Shown here one piece after another: positions 45,784-52,641 of a DNA stretch of 64,000 nt. Each line of letters starts with the position of its first letter. Position 1 is the first letter of the stretch. The DNA is from Mesorhizobium caraganae (GTDB lineage Bacteria; Pseudomonadota; Alphaproteobacteria; Rhizobiales; Rhizobiaceae), in assembly GCF_016836705.1 (NCBI RefSeq), contig NZ_JAFCGY010000001.1, positions 620,001-684,000 on the forward strand. The letters are read 5' to 3'. The position numbers were made by a program, and so were the translations under genes. The notes under the pieces were generated by a model, which searched no databases, had not been told where the DNA came from, and saw nothing but the letters and a program-made list of their open reading frames with translations.

Positions 45784-45852
45784 AGTTCGGTCTCCATCGA
45801 AGCATTCTTGCGAGATAATCACTAATGTCGGGCGAGATCAAGGAGAACGCCG

Positions 45853-46056
45853 ATGCCAACCGCTTCCGCCCCACTCGCCAGCCGCCAGACATTCCCGATC
45901 GTCACCTGGCTGCACCGGCGGCTGCTCGCCCGCTGGTATGACCGCCACCTGCAGCGGCTCGACCTCGCCGAGATCGACGACCATTTGCTTCGCGATCTTG
46001 GCCTGACCCGGGAGGATGTGCGCCGCGAATGCGCGAAATCCTTCTGGCAGGCCTGA
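45853..46056 (+). CDS. DUF1127 protein
   Basis: 67 residues. The C-terminal DUF1127 block (RHLQRLDLAEIDDHLLRDLG, then TREDVRRECAKSFWQ) is complete; an N-terminal amphipathic helix TWLHRRLLARWYDR precedes it. AAGGAG ribosome site. Small Arg-rich DUF1127 proteins in alphaproteobacteria have been tied to RNA and metabolic regulation, but this one's role is unknown. Divergent from the ArsR-like regulator, which may control it. Confidence 0.86.
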   Translation: MPTASAPLASRQTFPIVTWLHRRLLARWYDRHLQRLDLAEIDDHLLRDLGLTREDVRRECAKSFWQA

Positions 46057-46141
46057 CCGCCAGCATTTTTGCTTAGCAGGCCCTGCGGCATGACGTTTCG
46101 CCGCCGCTCGAACAATCCATGCGAAACCCAAGGAGATCACG

Positions 46142-46498
46142 ATGACCATGACCTGCTTCATCCGCTACGAGATCGACCCGTTCGGCAAGGCGGCGTTCGA
46201 GCAATATGCCAAGGCCTGGGGCCAGGCGATCCCGCGCTGCGGCGCCGATTTGATCGGCTACTACGCCTTGCACGAGGGCTCGGCCACCACCGCCTACGCC
46301 GCCTACAACATCGACAGCCTGGCGGCCTATGAAGCCTACCGCGCCCGGCTCGCCGCCGATCCCGCCGGCAAGGCCAATTACGAATTCGCCCGCCGCGAAA
46401 AGTTCATCTTGAAAGAAGACCGCATCTTCTTGAAGCTGGTGTCCGGGCCGCATGGACCGCGGCAGCTGTTCCAGCCCGCGGTCAAGGAGGAAGCATGA
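46142..46498 (+). CDS. NIPSNAP family protein
   Basis: 118 residues, dimeric alpha/beta-barrel fold: CFIRYEIDPFGKAAFEQYAK, TAYAAYNIDSLAAYEAYRAR and ANYEFARREKFILKEDRIFL. Enzymatic role unknown. Overlaps the next gene by four bases (ATGA at 46495). The pair follows DUF1127 by ~85 bp and could share its promoter. Confidence 0.85.
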   Translation: MTMTCFIRYEIDPFGKAAFEQYAKAWGQAIPRCGADLIGYYALHEGSATTAYAAYNIDSLAAYEAYRARLAADPAGKANYEFARREKFILKEDRIFLKLVSGPHGPRQLFQPAVKEEA

Positions 46499-46839
46499 TC
46501 GCTGTCATCTTCGAGGTCGAGCCGGCGGAGGGAAAGCGCGATGCCTATCTCGGCATCGCCGCGGAGCTCAGGCCGCTGCTCGACGGCATTGACGGTTTCA
46601 TCTCGATCGAGCGGTTTCAGAGCCTGGTCGACCCGAACCGCATCCTGTCGCTGTCCTTCTGGCGCGACGAGGAAGCGGTCAAGGCCTGGCGCAACACCGA
46701 GGAGCACCGGCAGGCGCAGAAGGCCGGCCGCGGCGGAATCTTTGCCGGCTACAGGCTGCGCATCGCGCATGTGGTGCGGGACTATGGGCTGACGGAAAGA
46801 GACGAAGCGCCGGCGGATAGTCGGGTGGTGAATGGGTGA
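46495..46839 (+). CDS. Antibiotic biosynthesis monooxygenase (ABM) domain protein
   Basis: 114 residues: IAVIFEVEPAEGKRDAYLGI start, ELRPLLDGIDGFISIERFQS, ILSLSFWRDEEAVKAWRNT, EHRQAQKAGRGGIFAGYRLR, the compact ABM ferredoxin-like fold. Coupled to the NIPSNAP gene. Members of this fold include quinol monooxygenases and heme-degrading enzymes; no specific activity can be assigned. Confidence 0.86.
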   Translation: MIAVIFEVEPAEGKRDAYLGIAAELRPLLDGIDGFISIERFQSLVDPNRILSLSFWRDEEAVKAWRNTEEHRQAQKAGRGGIFAGYRLRIAHVVRDYGLTERDEAPADSRVVNG

Positions 46840-46881
46840 AGCTGACGATGTGCGGCGGCATTCATAACCGTCGACCGTCGC

Positions 46882-47055
46882 GCCGCCCCTCATTGTCCTG
46901 CCGGACATTTCTCCCGTATAGTGACGGGGAGAAAGACGCTGTTGCCGATGGTTTCGCCAATCGCCAGCGTTGCAGAACAAGCTGCGAAATTCGCGATAGC
47001 CCCTTCTCCCCGTTTACGGGGAGAAGATGCCGGCAGGCAGATGAGGGGCAGCGCC
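46882..47055. repeat. Composite element M3: inverted B repeats with core
   Basis: B repeat forward (46882-46936) with hairpin CTCCCGTATAGTGACGGGGAG, a core containing GGTTTCGCCAATCGCCAGCG (46950-46969; reverse complement of the M1/M4 core), and the B repeat inverted (47000-47055). 174 bp between converging genes (ABM and mbfA). Confidence 0.78.
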
Positions 47056-47069
47056 GACCTTTGCCTTAC

Positions 47070-48053
47070 CTAAGCATTCCCGATCAGCACCCCGGCCGCA
47101 AACACCAGCGCCCCGCCCAGCACCACCTGAAACGCCGCGCGCAGGAAAGGGGTTTGCATATAGCGGTTCTGGACGAAGGCGATCGTCCACAGTTCGAAGA
47201 ACACCACCACCGCGGCCACCGCCGTTGCTGGCCAGAAATACGGGATGAGATAGGGCAGCGCGTGGCCGAGGCCACCCAGCGTCGTCATGATGCCGACGGT
47301 CAGCCCCCGCTTGATCGGCGAGCCGCGGCCCGACAGTTTGCCGTCGTCGGAGGCGACTTCGGTGAAGCCCATCGAAATGCCGGCGCCGATCGAGGCGGCA
47401 AGGCCGACCAGCAGCGTCTGCCAGGTGTCATGGGTGGCGAAGGCGGCCGCAAAGATCGGCGCCAGCGTCGACACCGAGCCGTCCATCAGCCCGGCCAGCC
47501 CCGGCTGCACATAGGTCAGGATGAACTGGCGCTGCTCGGCGCTGGCCTCCTCGTCCTTGACGGCGCCCGGCACAAGTTTCTGCTCCAGCCGATGCGCCGA
47601 ACTCTCATGGCTTTGCTCCGCCGCCGCGAGGTCGTTGAGCAGTTTTCTGGTCGAAGCGTCGCTGGTGCGCTTGGCCGCCTCGACATAGAAGCGATAGGCC
47701 TGCTGCTCCATGGCTTCGGCCTGCCGCCGAACATTTTCGACGCCGAGCGGCCGCACCAGCCAATCGGGCTTGCGCTCGTAATAGCCCTTTACATGCTCGC
47801 GGCGCAGCAGCGGAATGCGCTCGCCGAAACGCTTGCGGTAAAGCTCGATGAGGGAATCGCGATGGCCGTCTTCCTCGAGTGCCATCGCCTCGAACACTTT
47901 TGCCGATTGCGGAAAGCTTTCGGCCAGTCCCTCGGCATAGGCGCGGTAGATGCGCCCGTCATCCTCTTCCGACGAAATTGCCAGCGCCAGGATCTCCTGT
48001 TCCGACAGCGATTCGAAGGGGCGGCGGCCGAAACCGAAGACACGGGAAAGCAT
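47070..48053 (-). CDS. mbfA: Membrane-bound ferritin-like iron exporter MbfA
   Basis: 327 residues. N-terminal ferritin-like four-helix region (residues ~18-165) with ALEEDGHRDSLIEL and AAAEQSHESSAHRL, ExxH iron ligands; C-terminal VIT1/CCC1-like membrane domain (~180-327: GLAGLMDGSVSTLAPIFAAA, SIGAGISMGFTEVASDDGKL). It exports iron and protects from iron and peroxide stress in rhizobia and Agrobacterium. A perfect Irr-type palindrome lies 13 bp upstream of the ATG, so low-iron repression by Irr is expected. Confidence 0.92.
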   Translation of the reverse strand: MLSRVFGFGRRPFESLSEQEILALAISSEEDDGRIYRAYAEGLAESFPQSAKVFEAMALEEDGHRDSLIELYRKRFGERIPLLRREHVKGYYERKPDWLVRPLGVENVRRQAEAMEQQAYRFYVEAAKRTSDASTRKLLNDLAAAEQSHESSAHRLEQKLVPGAVKDEEASAEQRQFILTYVQPGLAGLMDGSVSTLAPIFAAAFATHDTWQTLLVGLAASIGAGISMGFTEVASDDGKLSGRGSPIKRGLTVGIMTTLGGLGHALPYLIPYFWPATAVAAVVVFFELWTIAFVQNRYMQTPFLRAAFQVVLGGALVFAAGVLIGNA

Positions 48054-48065
48054 GATAAATTCACC

Positions 48066-48090
48066 CTAGTTTAGAATGGTTCTAAACTAG
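48066..48090 (-). promoter_or_regulatory. Iron control element (Irr box) of mbfA
   Basis: CTAGTTTAGAA-TGG-TTCTAAACTAG, a perfect 11-bp inverted repeat containing TTTAGAA-N3-TTCTAAA, the ICE motif bound by Irr in Rhizobiales. It ends just before the mbfA ribosome site (AGGGTGA), a position fit for repression. Sequence match is exact; Irr is not in this window. Confidence 0.85.
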
Positions 48091-48220
48091 GCGCCGGCGC
48101 TTCTCCGGTCAATCGCCGGTCAACAAGTGTTGAAGCGCCCAGGCTGCGGCGCGCCCTTCATTATCAGCGAATGTTCGCCTATATAGATGGCGACATGCAA
48201 AGCGAAAGGACACCTTGGAG

Positions 48221-48541
48221 ATGACGGCAAAGCCGCACGACCACTTCGATCCCAAACCCGTCCTCGATCTCATCGCCAGCATCGAGGCCGACCTGCAGCG
48301 GCTGAAAGGCCTGGTCGAACAGCAGGTCGAAAAATTCGACCCCGCAAATCCGCACAACAAGGCGCCCGACGGCAAGCTGACCGAGGAGGGCGTCGAGTGT
48401 TGCTACCGCATGTTCGACGAAGGCAAGTCGCGCTATTCCGTCGCCCAGCAGATGAAGATCTCGTTTGCCGCCGCCACGCACAGGTTCAATGCCTGGCGCA
48501 AGGCGGGTGGCGCGAAGCGGCAGAGGGCGCTGCTCGGGTGA
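48221..48541 (+). CDS. Hypothetical protein with HTH-like C-terminus
   Basis: 106 residues from ATG 48221 (a TTG at 48215 is also possible). N-terminal coiled helix LDLIASIEADLQRLKGLVEQ; C-terminal part YRMFDEGKSRYSVAQQMKIS followed by FAAATHRFNAWRKAGG reads like a resolvase-type helix-turn-helix. A His/Pro/Asn-rich middle (FDPANPHNKAPDGK). Probably a small DNA-binding regulator; targets unknown. AAAGGA ribosome site 10 bases upstream. A repeat starts 9 bp after its stop. Confidence 0.62.
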   Translation: MTAKPHDHFDPKPVLDLIASIEADLQRLKGLVEQQVEKFDPANPHNKAPDGKLTEEGVECCYRMFDEGKSRYSVAQQMKISFAAATHRFNAWRKAGGAKRQRALLG

Positions 48542-48550
48542 GCGGGGAAG

Positions 48551-48603
48551 CTGCTGATCTCCCCCCTCGTGGGGGAGATGTCCGGCAGGACAGAGGGGGG
48601 CGC
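48551..48603. repeat. Palindromic repeat A, inverted orientation
   Basis: CTGCTGATCTCCCCCCTCGT, GGGGGAGATGTCCGGCAGG, ACAGAGGGGGGCGC: one arm of the family, with a CTCCCCC-CTCGT-GGGGGAG hairpin, followed by GCTGTCCCGCCGAC as at 45071 and 50581. Follows the small HTH-like gene. Confidence 0.75.
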
Positions 48604-48649
48604 TGTCCCGCCGACGGCTCCCCTGCCTACAGCCCAGCACCGGCACCGT

Positions 48650-49021
48650 TCAGGATGCGCCTCCAACCCCAGCCGCAATCACAATATGCTGGCAGACATT
48701 GTCGATGTCGCGGATGACGTCGTCATTCCAGAACCGCAGCACGGTCCAACCATCTTGCTCGAGTCGCGCTGTCCGCGTTTCATCACCGGCAGCCGCACCG
48801 CCAGCCGCATGCTGGGAGCCATCGACCTCGATAACCAGCTTCTTCTCCGGGCAAGCGAAGTCGACAATGTAGCCGGCGATGGGAAATTGTCGTCGGAAGC
48901 CAAGCCCCATCAGCCGGTGCGCGCGAAGTTCGTTCCAAAGCTTGAGCTCGGCTGGCGTCAGGACTTTGCGCATCGATCTGGCGCTTGCGCGATGTCGAGG
49001 CGGCAACGGTGTGTGCGGCAT
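48650..49021 (-). CDS. DUF559 (Vsr-like endonuclease fold) protein
   Basis: 123 residues. Typical DUF559: RSMRKVLTPAELKLWNELRA, GLGFRRQFPIAGYIVDFACP, KLVIEVDGSQHA (acidic active-site residues D and E in the very-short-patch-repair nuclease fold), ending WTVLRFWNDDVIRDIDNVCQ. Start 49021 is preferred to 48973 on family length. Function unproven; nuclease or recombination-linked. A decayed partial copy lies ~670 bp away. Flanked on both sides by A repeats. Confidence 0.85.
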   Translation of the reverse strand: MPHTPLPPRHRASARSMRKVLTPAELKLWNELRAHRLMGLGFRRQFPIAGYIVDFACPEKKLVIEVDGSQHAAGGAAAGDETRTARLEQDGWTVLRFWNDDVIRDIDNVCQHIVIAAGVGGAS

Positions 49022-49050
49022 TGGTGGTTGTCTATCTCGGCGCTCTACGG

Positions 49051-49108
49051 CGCCCCCCTCTGTCCTGCCGGACATCTCCCCCACACGGGGGGAGATTAGC
49101 AGCTTCGG
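49051..49108. repeat. Palindromic repeat A, forward orientation
   Basis: CGCCCCCCTCTGTCCTGCCG, GACATCTCCCCCACACGGGG, GGAGATTAGCAGCTTCGG. It ends ~11 bp past the TAG stop of the Cys-rich gene transcribed toward it, so it could end that transcript. Faces the inverted copy at 49609 across that gene. Confidence 0.78.
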
Positions 49109-49118
49109 CCGCCTCGCC

Positions 49119-49490
49119 CTACGGCACCAGATCAATCTCTTCCGTCTCGCCGCCTTCGCAGGTGTAGCAGCAGTCTTCGCATTTTTCCTGGTTATTGGGG
49201 CCGACGCCCCAATAGGTTTCCTCGTCGCCATCGACCCAGGCGCCGTAGCAGATCGACTCGCCTTCGTTGCACGAGACCGGGATCTGCTTGGTCTCGCCAT
49301 CGTCGAGATAAAAGTCCTTGTCATTGCCCGGCCAGACATAGTCGCGGTCCTGGCTGTAGAGCTCGAGGCGCATGGCGTTGGGATGGCTGTTCTTGACGGC
49401 AAAGGTGATGTCGGCGGCATAGGCCGATGGCGCCAGCAGAGCGGACAGCGAAAGCGCTGCGACGATGCGGCGCGTGATGGTGAGAGACAT
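49119..49490 (-). CDS. Secreted Cys-rich protein, copy 1
   Basis: 123 residues. Signal peptide (TRRIVAALSLSALLAPSAYA, cleavage near residue 25), then ITFAVKNSHPNAMRLELYSQ, VWPGNDKDFYLDDGETKQIP, VSCNEGESICYGAWVDG, GVGPNNQEKCEDCCYTCEGG. Six or more cysteines would form disulfides in the periplasm. Clear paralogue of the gene at 50729 (same order of KN..., W-PG-D, PxSC-xGExICYGAWV, GVGP, CxxCCxxC, IDLV). Function unknown. GGGGAA ribosome site. Bracketed by inward-facing A repeats. Confidence 0.72.
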   Translation of the reverse strand: MSLTITRRIVAALSLSALLAPSAYAADITFAVKNSHPNAMRLELYSQDRDYVWPGNDKDFYLDDGETKQIPVSCNEGESICYGAWVDGDEETYWGVGPNNQEKCEDCCYTCEGGETEEIDLVP

Positions 49491-49608
49491 GGCATTCCCC
49501 GAATGAGAATCGGCCCCCTCGGCCGAGAGAACCAGCATCGCATGATGGCGGCTGACATTGAAGGGCAATGCCTGACTGATTTTGGGGTGATTGGTGGAGG
49601 TGGCGGAA

Positions 49609-49661
49609 CTGCTGATCTCCCCCCTTGTGGGGGAGATGGCCGGCAGGCCAGAGGGGGGCGC
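49609..49661. repeat. Palindromic repeat A, inverted orientation
   Basis: CTGCTGATCTCCCCCCTTGT, GGGGGAGATGGCCGGCAGG, CCAGAGGGGGGCGCGAAGG. Upstream of the Cys-rich gene 1, and immediately before the DUF559 remnant. The GCGAAGGATCGCC after it also follows copies at 28.9 kb and precedes those at 44.9 and 50.65 kb. Confidence 0.75.
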
Positions 49662-49671
49662 GAAGGATCGC

Positions 49672-49750
49672 CAGGTTCGCCGCGATCCAATTCGACCTCG
49701 GCCACAATCGCAACAAGCTGGCATACATTGTCGATGTCGCGAAGGAGCAC
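49672..49750 (-). pseudogene. Remnant of a second DUF559 gene 3' end
   Basis: On the minus strand the ~26 residues read VLLRDIDNVCQLVAIVAEVE, matching the C-terminus of the intact neighbour (VIRDIDNVCQHIVIAAG...). The DNA is nearly identical over CGCGACATCGACAATGT. No upstream part remains; it is wedged between two A repeats (49609 and 49767). A fragment left by duplication and deletion. Confidence 0.6.
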
Positions 49751-49766
49751 GGTCTATGCTCTACGG

Positions 49767-49817
49767 CGCCCCCCTCTGCCCTGCCGGGCATCTCCCCCAC
49801 ACGGGGGGAGATCAGCC
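49767..49817. repeat. Palindromic repeat A, forward orientation
   Basis: CGCCCCCCTCTGCCCTGCCG, GGCATCTCCCCCACACGGGG, GGAGATCAGCC. Ends 10 bp past the stop of the CDGSH gene. Compensated changes (CCCTGCCGGGC for TCCTGCCGGAC) keep the inner palindrome. Confidence 0.75.
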
Positions 49818-49826
49818 AATCGCCAG

Positions 49827-50456
49827 CTACCCCACAAACCCAACCCGTTTATGCGATCCATCGCAAAACGGCTTGTTGGCCGAGTGGCCGCAGCGGCAGA
49901 GAAACGTGCGGGTGGTGCGGTCGATCGTGTGGCCGGTGCCGGTGACGATCTCGGCATTGCCTTCGACCTTCAACGGCCCGTTGGTGGTCGGCGTTATGGT
50001 CAGCGGGCCATTCCGTGCCTCCAGCGTCGCCGGCGCCTCCTTCAGCGGCGGCTCGCCGGTGGCTGTGAAGCCGGCCTTGATGTGGCTGTTGTCGCAGAAC
50101 GGCTTGTTCTGCGAAGCGCCGCAGCGGCAGAGCGTGGCGCGAAACAAGGTCTCGCCGCCCAGCACGATCTCGGCATGGACGGCCAGCGGCCCGTTCTCGC
50201 GCAGCCGCACGGTGTTGACCACTGGCGGCTTCTCCTGCGGCCCGCCATCCTTCCTAAAGCAGCCGATGGCGCCGGACGGACAGTTTTCGGCCAGCGTCAC
50301 GACTTGCTCGACGCTCGCCGCCTCGGGGTGGATCCATTCGCCCGGCGCATTGGGCACGAAGACATGCGGATTGCCGAGCACGCAATTGCGCGAGTGGATG
50401 CAGCGCTTGCCGTTGAAGGAAACGTCGATCTTCTCGCCTTCGACCGTGCCTGCCAT
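49827..50456 (-). CDS. Ferredoxin-like plus twin CDGSH iron-sulfur protein
   Basis: 209 residues. N-terminal divergent ferredoxin (Fer4_19) domain, residues ~1-75: FNGKRCIHSRNCVLGNPHVF and ENCPSGAIGCF. Then two CDGSH [2Fe-2S] motifs: CRCGASQNKPFCDNSH (~109-124) and CRCGHSANKPFCDGSH (~187-202), each with three Cys and one His. Likely electron transfer or cluster transfer; partner unknown. Bracketed by inward-facing A repeats like its neighbours. No obvious iron operator upstream. Confidence 0.88.
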   Translation of the reverse strand: MAGTVEGEKIDVSFNGKRCIHSRNCVLGNPHVFVPNAPGEWIHPEAASVEQVVTLAENCPSGAIGCFRKDGGPQEKPPVVNTVRLRENGPLAVHAEIVLGGETLFRATLCRCGASQNKPFCDNSHIKAGFTATGEPPLKEAPATLEARNGPLTITPTTNGPLKVEGNAEIVTGTGHTIDRTTRTFLCRCGHSANKPFCDGSHKRVGFVG

Positions 50457-50530
50457 GGAGCTCTCCTCGTGGTGGGTGGCAAGAGGCTAGGGCGGCGGTG
50501 GCAAGGGCGTCAAGCTCGCCGGGAGGCGAA

Positions 50531-50583
50531 CTGCTGATCTCCCCCCTCGTGGGGGAGATGCCTGGCAAGGCAGAGGGGGGCGC
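50531..50583. repeat. Palindromic repeat A, inverted orientation
   Basis: CTGCTGATCTCCCCCCTCGT, GGGGGAGATGCCTGGCAAGG, CAGAGGGGGGCGCTGTCCCG. Located 75 bp upstream of the CDGSH gene start. The 80 bp to the next copy (50584-50662) hold no gene. Confidence 0.75.
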
Positions 50584-50662
50584 TGTCCCGCCGACCTCTC
50601 AAGCCCGCAGCCCACCTCATTTCGATTTAAGGCTTGTTGATCCGATGCGCTGGCGATCCTTC

Positions 50663-50728
50663 GCGCCCCCCTCTGTCCTGCCGGACATCTCCCCCACAAG
50701 GGGGGAGATCAGCAGCTTCGGCGCCCCG
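50663..50728. repeat. Palindromic repeat A, forward orientation, long form
   Basis: CGCCCCCCTCTGTCCTGCCG, GACATCTCCCCCACAAGGGG, GGAGATCAGCAGCTTCGGCG, CCCCG. The repeat runs right up to the TAG stop of the Cys-rich gene 2. The GGCGCCCCGCT end is shared with the copy at 44913, which means the gene's stop lies at the repeat's edge. Confidence 0.76.
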
Positions 50729-51076
50729 CTACTCCACCAGATCGATCGTCTCCGTCGTCTTCTCCACGCAGATGAAGCAGCACGTATCGCAAGGCTGGTC
50801 ATTGTCCGGCCCGACCCCCGCCGAAATCGCATCATTGCCGTTCACCCAGGCGCCGTAGCAGATGTTTTCGCCCTGAGAGCACGAGATCGGCACCGATTTC
50901 TGCGAGTTCGGCTCGATCAAAAACACCTGGTCGCCGCCCGGCCACGACATCTTGCGGTCACGGCTGAACAGCTCCACCGCCACGGCCTGGCTGCGCAGGT
51001 TCTTGACGAAGAACGCCATATCGGCGGCATGCGCCGGGGTGGCGATGAGGAGGGCGGCAAGGGTGAGGCGAAGCAT
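50729..51076 (-). CDS. Secreted Cys-rich protein, copy 2
   Basis: 115 residues. Signal peptide LRLTLAALLIATPAHAA; then MAFFVKNLRSQAVAVELFSR, MSWPGGDQVFLIEPNSQKSV, PISCSQGENICYGAWVNG, GVGPDNDQPCDTCCFICVEK, ending ETIDLVE. Paralogue of the gene at 49119 with the same cysteine pattern but moderate divergence, so the duplication is not recent. Periplasmic, function unknown. Inward-facing A repeats on both sides. Confidence 0.7.
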   Translation of the reverse strand: MLRLTLAALLIATPAHAADMAFFVKNLRSQAVAVELFSRDRKMSWPGGDQVFLIEPNSQKSVPISCSQGENICYGAWVNGNDAISAGVGPDNDQPCDTCCFICVEKTTETIDLVE

Positions 51077-51141
51077 GGCGGGGGTTTCCGAATCGGAGAG
51101 GGGAACTAGAGCATGAGCGGAGAAGCGGCGGTAGAGCGGGT

Positions 51142-51192
51142 AATCTCCCCCCTCGAGGGGGAGATGTCGCCAAAGGCGACAGAGGGGGTCGG
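51142..51192. repeat. Palindromic repeat A variant, inverted orientation
   Basis: AATCTCCCCCCTCGAGGGGG, AGATGTCGCCAAAGGCGACA, GAGGGGGTCGG. The usual TCCGGCAGGA is replaced by TCGCCAAAGGCGA: sequence differs but the palindrome is kept. A structural rather than sequence constraint is suggested. Confidence 0.7.
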
Positions 51193-51247
51193 TCCGACCG
51201 GACTCGACTTCATTGACGCCAAGGAAAGCTAGCGCTCCACGCGAGGC

Positions 51248-51353
51248 GACCCCCTCTGGCCTGCCGGCTTTCGTCGCTCGGAAAGCCAAGCAATTGGCTT
51301 CCCGTCCGCTACGCGGACCACTCCTCAACCCCCTCAAGGGGGGAGATCAGCGC
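51248..51353. repeat. Palindromic repeat A interrupted by repeat C, copy 2
   Basis: A-type left part (GACCCCCTCTGGCCTGCCGG, 51248-51267) and right part (CCCCCTCAAGGGGGGAGATC, 51329-51348) are split by ~61 bp. The insert is repeat C in the reverse direction: GGAAAGCCAAGCAATTGGCTT and GTCCGCTACGCGGAC, about 5 mismatches from the uppP-linked copy. Shows that C moved into A, or replaced part of it. Confidence 0.75.
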
Positions 51354-51856
51354 CGCACCACCACATGCGGCGCCAGCCGGCGGATCGCCTCGACCATGTC
51401 CTGGCCGCGCACATCCAGCGACGACACCTCCATGTGCACGATGTTCTTGCCGAAGGGCAGCATCCGGTCGAGCGCGTTGGCGGGCGCATATTTGATTTCG
51501 TCGGGCGGCTCGCGCGTGAGCTCGAAATTGAGCATTGCCGCGCCCTTGCCGGAGGTCAGATGCACGCTCTTCACCATCGCCCATGGCACCAGGACATCAC
51601 CGGCACGAGCATCGCGGAAGCCTTGGCTGTCCAGGGTGACCTGGACCGAACGGTCGAAGGCGCCGCGCGCGATGACATAGGCGAGCCCAAGGCAGCCGAG
51701 CGCCACCAGCGCGATGACAAGCACATGCCCGCCATCGGCGCCCGCCGCCAGTCCGCGCAGCGCGCCGAAACCGGCAATCGCGCCGATCAGCAACGGCCCG
51801 ATTGCCGGGAAGATCTTTCCCGTGGCGCTGTTGCGGAGTTCGAGCGGCGCGGACAT
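51347..51856 (-). CDS. Membrane protein with two helices and PH-like domain
   Basis: 169 residues. Two hydrophobic helices (IFPAIGPLLIGAIAGFGALR ~15-34; VLVIALVALGCLGLAYVIA ~45-63), then a soluble beta-rich part with VQVTLDSQGFRDARAGDVLV, PWAMVKSVHL, resembling STM3941-type PH-like domains. Ends VRR. Function unknown. Its stop lies within the repeat-rich zone; the repeat edge overlaps its last codons. Confidence 0.6.
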   Translation of the reverse strand: MSAPLELRNSATGKIFPAIGPLLIGAIAGFGALRGLAAGADGGHVLVIALVALGCLGLAYVIARGAFDRSVQVTLDSQGFRDARAGDVLVPWAMVKSVHLTSGKGAAMLNFELTREPPDEIKYAPANALDRMLPFGKNIVHMEVSSLDVRGQDMVEAIRRLAPHVVVRR

Positions 51857-51896
51857 TGGACAAGATTGAAACTGAACGCCGCGCGAGTCGAGTGGT

Positions 51897-52595
51897 CTAC
51901 GCCGGGCTGGCAGGCACGCCTTGGCCAGCGGGCCGCTCGCGGCAGAAACACAGGATCGCCAGCATCACCGCGATCAGCACGATGGCGTAGTAGATCCCGA
52001 CGCCGGCATAATGTTCCGCCCTTTCGATCGGATAGGCGCGGCCGTCCCTGGCGGCCCGCGCCACCATCGAGGCGACAAGCGCGTCATGGGAGAACATCCA
52101 GTTTATCGCGCTCAGGAGCAGGACCGATATGAGCAGCAGGGCGTTGTAGAACTTCGCCCTCGGCTCGAACCGCAGCAGCATGGCGCCACACCAGCCGTAA
52201 ACCGCGCCGTAGAGCGCGACTGCCGCATTCTTCAGCGGCGTCTGCTCGACCATGAACAGGAAAGGCGTGCCGTCATCGCCTTCGGCCAGGCGCAGCATGT
52301 ACCAGATGCCGGAGAGCACGCCGAGCGTGCCGAGCAGCAGATTGGCCCATTGACGCTGGCCGGCCGGTTGCTCGTTGAGCGGGTAGGAGAGCAGCCATTC
52401 GCCCACCGAGGCGTTGGCCAGCCGCACAAGAGCGACAAGGACCACCGAAACGAGCTGCCGCGCCGCCCATGTCGTCGGTTGACCGAGAACGGCCTCGCCG
52501 ACACCGGGAAACAGCCGGTCGGCCACGACGACCGCTGCATTCACCCAGGCATAGTCGAGGCAGAAGCTGAGGAACGGCAAGACATATTTGCGCAA
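51897..52595 (-). CDS. Polytopic membrane protein, unknown
   Basis: 232 residues with about six or seven hydrophobic segments (LPFLSFCLDYAWVNAAVVVA; LLLGTLGVLSGIWYML; ALLLISVLLLSAINWMF; GIYYAIVLIAVMLAILCFC). Contains charged loops with ERAEHYAG. No family recognised. 40 bp upstream of the PH-like gene and 46 bp after the next membrane gene: a three-gene set of unknown membrane proteins. Confidence 0.6.
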   Translation of the reverse strand: MRKYVLPFLSFCLDYAWVNAAVVVADRLFPGVGEAVLGQPTTWAARQLVSVVLVALVRLANASVGEWLLSYPLNEQPAGQRQWANLLLGTLGVLSGIWYMLRLAEGDDGTPFLFMVEQTPLKNAAVALYGAVYGWCGAMLLRFEPRAKFYNALLLISVLLLSAINWMFSHDALVASMVARAARDGRAYPIERAEHYAGVGIYYAIVLIAVMLAILCFCRERPAGQGVPASPA

Positions 52596-52641
52596 ATCGA
52601 AATTCTCCGCCCGTCACACCTGCTTGGCGCATCGCCCCTGC

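Noticed and set aside
48551..51353. CRISPR array
   Set aside because: Repeats are palindromic, alternate in orientation and are separated by genes, not by uniform short spacers; no cas genes.
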